Below, in pieces: positions 43,727-53,992 of a stretch of 64,000 nucleotides of DNA. A model generated the notes under the pieces. That model had not been told where the DNA came from and made no database searches. It was given only the letters and a program-made list of their open reading frames with translations. Each line of letters begins with the position of its first letter. Position 1 is the first letter of the stretch. Position numbers and translations under genes: made by a program. The stretch comes from Phoronis australis (lineage: Eukaryota > Phoronida > Phoronidae): the NCBI GenBank assembly GCA_002633005.1, contig NMRA01000291.1:169086-233085 (forward strand). The letters run 5' to 3'.

Positions 43727-46337
43727 ATGGCCAGGTTTTCTTCGATGTTTGCTACATTGGTAGTGGTGGGGGCTTCAACAGCTTTAGTGACAGAAGCTCT
43801 GGCCAACTGCGTAACGAATATTCGGAGGCAAATCATGAGGGCTTGTACCATTCCGCGTAGGAGATCAGTCTGGAATCCATTTGACAAGCTTTTGCGAACT
43901 AAAAGAGACCTTTGTGAGTAAATTTTGGTTGTTTATTGTTAGTGCTTGGCCTTTAGCAAATTTTATTTCCATTTCAGTGACAGTTATAAGAACGGTTATG
44001 AAATCACCCTGAGACTACCACGCTTTGCAATTTCCTCCTCAGTATACTGGCGCCATGTGCGAAATCACAGCCGCCATGTTCATTACAAATATGCATAGTG
44101 TTGTATTACTGGACAACGTTAAAAAATTAACAATATTGTGTAGTTGTTGAGACTCTGTTACCCAAAATTTCAGGTAATATTTTACACACCACGGTCGTGC
44201 ACTCTTCCGGTGTGGACTCAGTTCGCCTTCCTCCAAACAGCAACGCTTCCCCACACTTTACACGATGATAATCGACGTATGACAGTACATATGTATTAAG
44301 TAGCAGGACCAACTGAGAGTATTATTTGGGTATCATTTCCTTGAGTCGGTTCAGCTGTATGAGAATATTTTAAAGACACTGAGCAATTTGACAATCAGCA
44401 TTTGTCAAACGTGCAAACGTTATGGCCCGGGAGATCCTCGAGCCTGACACTAAGCGGTGCCTATCACGAGGTCACGTGATAATCAGTGGCTCGCTGGTAC
44501 CCTGCGTGCTTATAGCCCAGCTATCACGCTGGTATCACGCAATGGCACGCGCTTTAGCATTGGTCGATGTAACCTCGGCAGTCATTGGTTAGCTTCACAA
44601 CACCGTGAAAAAATGACGGATTGTGAACGATTTTTAGCCTTCTCATACAAGTGGCGTCGCAGCAACTATTTTGTTTCTGCAATGATGTTTAATAGCCACG
44701 TGCTTGAAGCACATATATGTACAATAAACACATATCTGGCCGCGGATTTAACCGGTGTGTTATTCATACTGTATGAATACTGGACATTATCGCCGTAAAC
44801 AAAAGTCATGGACAGTAGAAAGATTCATTCAGAAAGGGTGCAATCACAATTTCTAGGCTTCACATTTCCTGAACATAAATTTTAAGCACCGATTTGTTTG
44901 TACAACAGACCACAATAATTACACTTCAGTCCATCAGTCATGCCAGTTTGTTTGCGTAAAGCGCTCCCTGTTGACGAATCGACTAGCCAATCAGGAACGC
45001 CGGTGTAAAAAATTTGCCGAGGAAAATTAAGTGATACCTGCGTGCTGGAGCGGCTACCGCCCCACCTAGCGGCACGCAGGGAACCAGCGAGCATCAGTGG
45101 CGGTAACTGATGCATTCCGTAAATCTAAAATACTCAATCGCGAAGCCCTTACGTTGAGAAATCTCCGTTTATGGAACAGAAGCAGCGAATTCTATCACAG
45201 TCAGTCAACACTCAAACCTAACCGTCCAGTCACTTCAGTGGCCGCTGTTTTCTAGGGTCCCTTTAAAAGCCCCCAGGCACATTCGCGAAACATTCGCCAT
45301 TCGTTTGCGTGATTTTGTTTTGTCGTGAGATGCGTGCGCCTACGGAACTCATCATTGTAGTTTGGCTATACTGCCCTGTGGTCGTTACAAGGTAATAAGT
45401 GTGTTGATTGCAGACAATGGACATGCGTACTAATTTGGTGACTAGCATAAACTGATACTGGTGACAACGCTGGGGATTTCATTTGCAGTGCTGCATGGTG
45501 TCGTTTTTCAAATGTGTTATGGGGCTGTTGTCGGCTCGTAAGCACCCGATGACATCACAGACAAGTGTTGCTCATGTAAACTGACGTGCATTATGTAGAC
45601 GCGAGAACCTCGGCGCGAAAATGCGAGATCGCTGAAGACTTCGCAATACTCTTCATGTACTGCAAGCGAAACACGTGAACACATACACATTAGCTAATTT
45701 CGCGATATTCTTGCGTGTACGCAACCCAGAAACAGATATAAATTTTTGTTTCAGGCAATGAGATTTAACTTCAGCGTGGTCCTCTCAGATGGCGCGTGCC
45801 TTTAGAATCGTAGCTCAAACAACTTTGTTATATGAGGCTCACAACCAATCTTTTTAAAACTATTCTATGATGATTGGTTTGTCACACTCGCATCAAAAAG
45901 CATGTCGCAGTGGACCCACGGTTTCAATGCTGGCGCACAAATCATGTTTTCCATCATGTGATTACACATCCATACTTATCTTTGATGTCACAGCCGTCCC
46001 ACAATGCATTCAAAAATAGAACAGCAGCGTCGTAAAAATGAAATATCCAGCATTGAAGAGAGTAAATACCAAAAGCAAAGTTTCACAAATAGAGAGTAGT
46101 TTTACACTGCGGCTTTAAAACAACGAAAATATGTTTGCACAATATTTTCTATCGAACATTTGTGTTGTAGCATTACAAGAACTGATGCTACTCCGTGATC
46201 AGGACACACAGTTTGAAACTACAGGAGCTGTTTCAAAATCTATTCGGTCTACGACGGTAAAGCAACTTCTGCATATGTGTTGCCGACGACCAGTCCAGAA
46301 CCCGTGTACAGCGTACGACTTGAGGGGTCTCTGTTAA
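43727..46337 (+). CDS. Insulin/relaxin-superfamily peptide precursor 2 (two exons)
   Basis: Exon 1 is 43727-43913; as in gene 1 the ATG directly follows an acceptor (TCTTATAG). A GTGAGT donor leaves phase 1. Exon 2 is 46171-46337 after TGTGTTGTAG; the join gives 117 residues. The signal peptide is residues 1 to about 26. The B chain has Cys28-x11-Cys40 with Arg at the relaxin-type position, then RRR (44-46). RRRSV plus an FDxLL block downstream parallels KRSV and FDYVL in gene 1, proving paralogy. The A chain begins around RSTTVKQ and has Cys99-Cys100, then Cys108 after seven residues, then a final Cys117 after eight more, followed at once by TAA. TAYDLRGLC aligns with NVWDIRGAC of gene 1. 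The seven-residue gap replaces the normal three. No dibasic site precedes the A chain, only a single Arg. Confidence 0.85.
44477..45103. mobile_element. Inverted-repeat element in the intron of peptide gene 2
   Basis: CAGTGGCTCGCTGGTACCCT at about 44482 is matched in inverted form by CACTGATGCTCGCTGGTTCC near 45100, both followed by CTGCGTGC. The interior has no coding capacity that I can recognise. Confidence 0.55.
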
Positions 46338-46395
46338 TAGGCGGCGTTGCTCGCGTTTATCTGACGTTTGAACAGAGTACAATTTCCTAAGGAGT

Positions 46396-46506
46396 TTGTG
46401 TACTTTTTATTTAGAAAAAATGTATTACATTTATCTTCCTAGTTATTCATTGTGTACTTTTTATTTACAAAAATTGTATTAAATTTATCTTCCTAGTTAT
46501 TCATTT
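46396..46506. repeat. 54-bp tandem duplication
   Basis: GTGTACTTTTTATTTAGAAA through CCTAGTTATTCATT occurs twice back to back with three or four differences, about 60 bp after peptide gene 2. Confidence 0.9.
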
Positions 46507-47591
46507 CAAAACCATCAACATAATTATATCCATAGTAATGTCTAATTGATTAATTAGATTATTTAAAGCGGCAAACACTCCTTACGTCAAAGAAGTGATG
46601 GTGATTTAAACCACCTGCCGCTGTAAAATAGGTCTCAACGTGTTCCTTAGTCAGAAGAGAAGTGATTTCTGGTCTTGTATAAGAAGTGGCAGTTGAAACC
46701 ATGCACGGCGCATGCCAGGCCAACTTGCAGAGGCTGGTGTCAAGCCATAATGAAATCATACAATCTCTAGTTTGACTAAGAAAGAATTTGAGATCAATTT
46801 CATAATCGTATGTGATACAAATCAAAGGTTGATTTTGTGATGTAGGGCGAGTTTATAACAGCTTTTATAAGAGAAATGATAAGCGCTCGGTGAATTTGAA
46901 TCGTGTAATTTCCGGTGGTTTATTACGCATGCTTTCCATGAGCGTCACTGAAATTGTCCGTGGCGAGAACAGCATTCTTTTTACCAAGAATAGCTGATGA
47001 AGGATTTAGCAAAACGAGTATTTTATGTACTCGACAGAAATCAGTATCGGAGTACCGGAATTTTCTACAGAAAAGCCCGTGACGTACATTCGGAAATAGT
47101 TCAAGGACTAAAAGTTCGGGCTGGTATTTGGAAAATGACAAGAATACGCTCGCTTGTACCCAAAGTCACCCCAACTGGTGAAATTGAAACCAAGAAAGAA
47201 AATGCACAACATTGCCGATGTATGATTGTCTCCACAGAGAGGAGTTTGTTGTTGAAAGTTTTACTTTTTACAGTTTGGTTTCCATTTGCTATGAAACTGG
47301 TAAAAGTTTAACCATGCATAGTTTTTCAAATATACGACCAAGGGGTATCTGCGGAACATTTTCCTTATAAACAGCCACTGACCCTATCTAAAGATGGGTG
47401 ATGTGGAAGAGCAAGCTCCACAATTGGAAGGGCGACAACGCGTATGAAGATAAGGAACTCAGTTTTATCGACGGCATTCAAATGAATGTATTTTGTCTGA
47501 TACGCTACCGATCAGTGCTGGGCCCGGGTGCACGAGGCATTATCACGCGTCATATTGCTACTGTTAAACAATGCATTTGAAACCATACATC

Positions 47592-47745
47592 ATGGGCGGC
47601 GCAACACTGAAAAAAGTGGGGGCTAAAGCCCCCTCACCCCCCTTTGGTGCATCGCTTGTTGACCATGTGCGGCGTAGCACTGAAAAAAGTGGGGAGGGGG
47701 GCTATAGCCTGTCCAGCCCCCTATGGTGCGCCACCCATGTACAAC
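47592..47745. repeat. Duplicated GC-rich motif, also at 17050-17120 inverted
   Basis: GGCGGCGCAACACTGAAAAA with a G-run occurs at 47592, and GCGGCGTAGCACTGAAAAAA at about 47670. Each is followed by CCCCCT(T/A)TGGTGC. The region at 17050-17120 carries the reverse complement. Confidence 0.75.
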
Positions 47746-47964
47746 AATCTAACTTAAGTCTTGACGTTTTATACATCCCAGCCCAGGGCCCGGGGTCTAA
47801 CGTTTTTACTCGATATCGAAGTAGAAAATATTTTGGGCATTTTCCGTTCTACTTTTGTGCAACCTTAAAATGGGTGTCTAGTACGCGAATCCTGTTTTGC
47901 ACTTGATGACCCCAGGATTGAGGCTAAATGTTCGTATCTCAACTCGAAATTTCGAATTGTCTAA

Positions 47965-50900
47965 CGTGCTAGCCAAGAGGCGCCGCCACTCTCCTGACCT
48001 TTCTGGTACAGTTTCCGGTTAGTGCATTTTGACGAGAAATATTTGCATCTACTTTACTGTCCAAAGCAACGAAAAAATATTAATTTCGGCATTGAAATGC
48101 ATTTCAAAGTCTTTCAATAGTAGAAGTGTTGGTATTGTGAGTACTTTTGGCAATGCTACTGGTAATTAATTACAAAATTGAAACTTCGGTGTCGACTGAT
48201 TATGTCGTCTGTTTGCCCAATAGCAGCATAGTTAACGGACAGTTTTTGATTTATGGTTCACATGGGCCTACTGAGAAAACTACGAAAGCATGTTTGTGCA
48301 CAAATTCCAAGGAGTACCTGTGAATGCAAAAGATACTTATATAACGTTTTTGGTTTAGAAAAATATTAATTTTGTTCGAATTAAAGAATGCGCCTCTGCA
48401 AAGATTCGACTATGTTTATAATTCAACATTCTCAACTGAGCAGTTCTTCTGGGAAGTGTTGAGTGGCCTTTAAAAGGGCCGTTGGTTGTAGGTATAGCGT
48501 GAAATGGTTCTTAAAAGAACCGTTGAATAATTCAACATAAATCGCACAGTTTAACATGCTCACTCAAGTACAGAAGGTTGGATGAAAACAGAGGAGATGA
48601 CAATATCGTTGACAGTTGTAACACATTATATAAATGTTACCGTTCTCCAACGTTATCACGAACCCTGCCTTTTTCAGTTCTTGTTCCTGGATTCAGAAGT
48701 AACCCTGAACCATAGGGAAAAAAGACATACAACGAAAACGAATAAAAAAATTTGGAACATCATCGCCTTCGTACGATTCCGTGTTGCTGTCGCCAGACAG
48801 ATGTTCCTCTCCAACATCAATGTCGAAAATCGACGTTACAAGTGATGGAAACTTGTGTCCTTCGTTTCTAACTTTTAACCCATTTTTTAAGAAAGTGGTG
48901 TACTGATTTTGTCTAATGTTGATAGAGCATAACTTTTGGTTTTTACAATGCATTAATTGTGTTGAATGCATTCATATTAGGTGCTTCATTGAGTTGAACA
49001 GAAAATAAACTAAATGTAACACAATAAAGTTTTGAAAATAAATAGAACTTTAAAACAGGACTCCCTAAGAATCGAGCTGTTTTCGAAAACTTTGCGCTAT
49101 TGGTGATCTGATTGGTTCATGCATTTACGGCGGGAAAATAATAGACCAAGTATCGTGCACGTGTGCACTGTAGCAACACTTTATATCGTATTCTTATTTG
49201 GCCAATCTGTTGATACAGTAAATTTCCTTATTTATGCCCATCCTGATTTAACTGCAACTTGAGCTTGTTGGGTTCTATCATATATTGGGTTGGCATTGGG
49301 GCCCACATGATGCTTACTCGAATGGGCTTCATTTTACCAAGTATTTCAAATTGAGGTGAAGTAAATAAACAAAGTGGGTGAATATTATCACCAGAATTTC
49401 ATCATTAGTATCTTTTGTCGGATGCTCAAATTTTCTGAGACTAGGGATTGTCAGATTTGTAAGGTAGAAGTGTTTTACTGGATTTTCAGGTCTGTGGCGT
49501 TATTTATACCGGACCAAAATTAAAAAAAAAACAGACCTTTTTTTAAATCAGGAGCTGCATGATGTATGATAATACACATTTATTAGACGTGCGCAAGCAT
49601 TGCATTGATCACTTGGAACCATTTTTATGGTTTATTAATATATAGTTAAACCAAGCTGAGGAGCTTGAAACCTGATTCACGGCAATTTTTGGCAGTGGGA
49701 TTTTCTGAAAAATGCTCGTAAGTTGACAAAAATTTTTGATAGCAATGCACTGCAGTTTTGTAGAAACTGTTCATAGGTTACAGATGCGTCACAGAGCGTA
49801 ACTTTGATGAATTCTAGCTTACGATTTCACCTGTTTCGGAGACCGGGTTTCAACCACTTTTGGGCTATAATAAGCGCCCCTTCCTGAAGCGGATTTTTCT
49901 AAGCACCCTGACCGCTTATTAGGGCGGATACGGTAATATTTCAGAAGGGCAATACTTAGTATCCTTTATGCACGGGACCCTTTTGTTACATTAGGAGTGG
50001 GATTGGCTCATTATGAACCCTACAGGTGGCATAGGACTTTACAAAACTGGTTGAAGAATTTTGTTTTCGTCATAAACGTTCGTTTGAAAGGCTTAAATTT
50101 AGATATGTTAGGACTTAAGACGGAAATTTAAAAAAAACACATATCCGCTTACAAAAATTTAACATTGAAGAATAAAAACAACCTTTACACCCCTCTGGCG
50201 TTCCTGTTCCATGTTTTCAAAGAAGTTGGTTGCATTTTCATAGACTGCAGTCGAGAGATTTTGTGCGGCATATATTCGACATGAAATGAGTGTGTAACCT
50301 GCTGTTGAATTGCGAGATAGATTTGGACTGATCCAGGTGGTTATTTCTGAAGTATTAATGCAATCTTTATTGATGTTAAAGGTTTTACCAGCGTTCTATT
50401 TATTTGTACACGAATGTGACTTTGTTGAAATCGCTGATCCAAATTCTGGCCAAATGTGCGCATTCTGTTGAGACCAACTGTCTGATCAGAGCCAGCGAAG
50501 AGTAATTTGGTTAATTCGCTCACTAGGCTATGGCTGAACTTCCTCGTAAGGACAAGAGTTTACGAGTCACTACCTTTGGAAGAAATTTAGTGGACAATTT
50601 TCGTCAAAAAGTTTACCAGATAGTTGTCATCAAAACGGAGAAAACAAAAATGGATTTGTGAAGACAGGATTAAGTAGTAGTCTCTTAAAAACATTCATCT
50701 TTGAGGTGCCTTGAACAAATGTATAAAGTCTTATTGCTGAAACAACTGCCATTCACGTTGACACAAGAAGTAAGCTTTTCTTCCCACAGCCGATTATGGG
50801 GTCTTCGGATGGTGTATGGAAGCTAATTCCTTTGCATTCGCGTGTGTGGCCGAACAACCAGCCACACAGTAGCCCATGATTAACAGATGACGTACTCGTC

Positions 50901-51030
50901 GGAAATTGCACCAGAAAATTTAGCCAGGTGTCGCCAGTGAATAATGACGTAAGGGGTTATGCGTAAGATCACAGATTTCGTCCATTGAAAGTATACGGAG
51001 TTGGCGGTCCATGTACTATAGTCTATGCTG
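47965..51030 (-). pseudogene. Duplicated THAP-domain unit, copy B (intact layout, decayed frames)
   Basis: Matches copy A from ACGTGCTAGCCAAGAGGCGC at the left to GTACTATAGTCTATG at the right, without the TTAA element. Coding-like parts are damaged: the THAP exon (about 50870-50700) has small indels that break frame after CVAGC; the YDRTQQAQVAVK stretch meets an early stop; and the Cys-rich last exon has a frameshift and a ~30-bp deletion. The final LCDLC-stop is kept with only synonymous differences from copy A. The two histone-type stem-loops are also kept. So this copy is probably dead, while shared features point to a coding ancestor. Confidence 0.6.
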
Positions 51031-51965
51031 TTGACCTAGTGTGACGAATTAATCGTGATTGATATTGCGTTTTCAGTCTTTTATATTTCGCCCAGCAAGC
51101 TCTTACATTGCAGGAATCATAATGGGAATCTTTCAGCAGCACGTGATCACGTGGGACCAGATACTAGAAGTTCGCAGAGCACGAAGAGGTATTTTTTGTT
51201 TACGGCGCATCACGTCTAATCACATACAGTGTAAACGAGTCTTTTCAAGATCTTATGTTCGCCCATGAGACTGAGAAGAAGAACCTCCAGTTAGAGCCAG
51301 GTGGCGATGAGTCACTGGTCCCACGTGATCGACTTCAATTACTTTACGAAAGCCTCCCATTGAACTGAATTAAGACGCAAGAGGAAAGCGTCAACCAACT
51401 AGGGTTCTGTGCACCCGCGACTGAAACTCAAGCGTTTGGTTTTTAAAGTACGTTTCCACTGTATTTTGCCATTTGCAGATACAATCTATACGCTACGAAT
51501 ATATTCTAACAAACCTAACATTGACAAAGTAACATGAAAGCTGGTGAATCTTTTGGGAACTTCTAGTAATTTACATGCTGCCTCGTGTTGAAACGACAGG
51601 CATTAACAACATTTAATGACTTTTCATATAGCACCAAAAATTACACCTAATCCTCCTATTGTACTCCGCTCGCAGTAGAACCGTTTCAGGGAAAATTGAT
51701 ACACAAGCTTGTAGGAATGCAATTTGGCATCTGTTCTGCGGTCAGACATCGCGGTAACCCACGTACAACGAAAACAGCAGGTGTGTTGAAGATATGTTAC
51801 TTTGCGAACAATAAAACACTATTACAAGTTACCATAAAACAAACAAAACAAATCAAAATAGTTGATTAAATTAGACAAAAATAAAGAAAAGTGTCACCGG
51901 CTGCAGTGTGAAGGCTATAATTGCACACTGCCTATAACAAATCAACGACAATTTCAACGTAAAGA
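51031..51965. other. Intergenic DNA
   Basis: Nothing recognisable beyond an open frame at 51059-51268 without family features. Confidence 0.45.
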
Positions 51966-52719
51966 GGCCAAGTGAGACCACAAACCGTGGCAACCGCACA
52001 AACTGTGGCAAACCTCAAATTGCAACAGTTTGTGCGGACATGTGACGCACAAATTGTAGCTATGTAATCGAAGCGCAACTGGCCAAAATGACAGCTTGTG
52101 CACGTCCTCCCAGTCCTGTGGTATGGATGGTACAAGAGAACGCCCAGAGGAGTGGGAAGCTCAAGATGGCCAGAGAGACAAGATCACATCATTTCCCCCT
52201 ACATGCAACGAGAATGGACGTAATGACAATTCAACTGTGTCATCAGTGAAGAAGACAAGGAAAGACAAGAGTGCCAAGGTGGACTGAATGACGAGGTTGG
52301 CGAAGATTGGGATATTGACGGGAATGACTTCAATATCAAGACATGGACATGACATAAGGTATGAAAATAGTCTAAAACAAATGGACAATGACACTGAACA
52401 CCGATAGACCTGGGAACCAATATGAGAGACAGGTTCCTAGACGGGATGCAAGAGATTGTCGTATTGCCGTCTCTTAGTGAAGTTATAAGGTTAGTACCGC
52501 TGTATTTATTCATGCACCATCAATTCGTTGTTTTTGACGTCGTTGCACATTGTTCTCCAAATTTGTTCTTGAATGGTCAGTACAAACTGTAGCACTCTTG
52601 TGCAAAACCATAAACCGTCGCATGAAAAATTAAACAGTTTCTGATTCGAAGGTCTGCACAAACAATTGGAGGATTACAACAGTTTGCGCAGTTGCGACAG
52701 TTTGTGGACTAATTCGGCC
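51966..52719. mobile_element. ~750-bp element with ~75-bp terminal inverted repeats
   Basis: The left end GGCCAAGTGAGACCACAAAC and the right end, inverted, GGCCGAATTAGTCCACAAAC continue through GTGGCAACCGCACAAACTGT-like and CAGTTTGTGCGGAC-like blocks. The repeats themselves contain a recurring CACAAACTGT motif. No transposase frame was found inside, so it is a non-autonomous DNA transposon. Confidence 0.75.
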
Positions 52720-53243
52720 ATTTTTTTGCAAAAATGATCTCTGACATAAGCGACAAAATAACCGATCATATGATTGATGACGAATTCTAAAAGAACTCAT
52801 AGAAGTCTGAAGAAAAAATGTTTTGAATGCTGTCATAGCTACAAACACTGACATTGATGGAAACCAAAAATTTCTTAGCACTATTTTGGCGTAATAGCTC
52901 CCTGATCGTACAACTTTCATAATATTCTTACCGGCAATCTAACTTTGGAGGTTATTTCCGCAAAACTTTCCATGTTCAGGCTGAAGTTCAAATAGTTATC
53001 TCCGACATTAAATAAGTGCGGATTTTTACAACAGAGCGACGATTTTTGTAGAGGCACTACTTAGGCAACTTAAAAAACGTGGCTACCACATCCATGAACT
53101 TGGTTCCTTCACGGGCCCCATCAACTCACTTAACCGACTCATAATTTAGTCACAAACACGGCACACCGACCGCCTAACGCGACTCACTGACTGCCAAACA
53201 CGGTATCGCGTCGCCCCCCATCAAAATTGGCACATGGACTCAC

Positions 53244-53324
53244 AAACACGACTTACGGACTCCATCTCCGTGCGCCTTGTTGGTTGGTCACTGAGCCATG
53301 TTTATGAGTCCCTAAGTCGTGTTT
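53244..53324. repeat. Short inverted repeat (19-bp arms)
   Basis: AAACACGACTTACGGACTC at 53244-53262 pairs with GAGTCCCTAAGTCGTGTTT at 53306-53324. Several further AAACACGG/ACGGACT motifs occur in 53140-53230. Confidence 0.7.
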
Positions 53325-53518
53325 ACAATTGAAGGAACAATGTTTATGAGTGTGGCAGGCCTGTTTTTCGGGTCGCCTGTTGCTTGTGCAGCAGTGCGAG
53401 CTCTAACCCGAACAATCAACCCGACCGATCACTACGTATAGCCGGTTGCGGCACCAACGCTATTAATACACGTTAGAGTACATCAGCTCAGTAACGAATA
53501 TTAAAATATAAAACGTGA

Positions 53519-53524
53519 TTTATT
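53519..53524 (-). terminator. Candidate polyadenylation signal for tryptophan hydroxylase
   Basis: TTTATT on the plus strand (AATAAA on the minus strand), about 470 bp downstream of the hydroxylase stop codon. Confidence 0.35.
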
Positions 53525-53992
53525 CACTAAGAAATTGTGTGTTTGTAGTTTCAATGGTTTCGAATTGCATTCTACAGTCAACGATTGCCGGGTTATGGGG
53601 CTATTTCCACCAGTGCGGCGACATCTCTCTAGGGTATAGTATATGGTTCTGTATTGGTACATGGTGGTCTACTGCCTCCTCTATTAACCTACCATTCGCC
53701 GCCAATAACGGATTTAAATGTAATCTGGAACATTTTGAATTTTCTAACCCACGAGTCAGCAATTTATGCCTAGCGAGGTCCTGTGTTGCAGTCAAACCAA
53801 AGACAAGGAAAACCCTATCTACATTTCTATCTGAGTTATTAACGAACTGAGAAAATAGCGGCACCTTTTGCTAAAAAATCCTAATCCTTGCTCAGTTGCG
53901 AATCGGAATTCTGGTTTACACCTCTTGCACTATTCGATCATCGTTATCCCGATGCGCCGTGTCGATCGTCCTGGTTGGTCGTTAGTCCTTCT

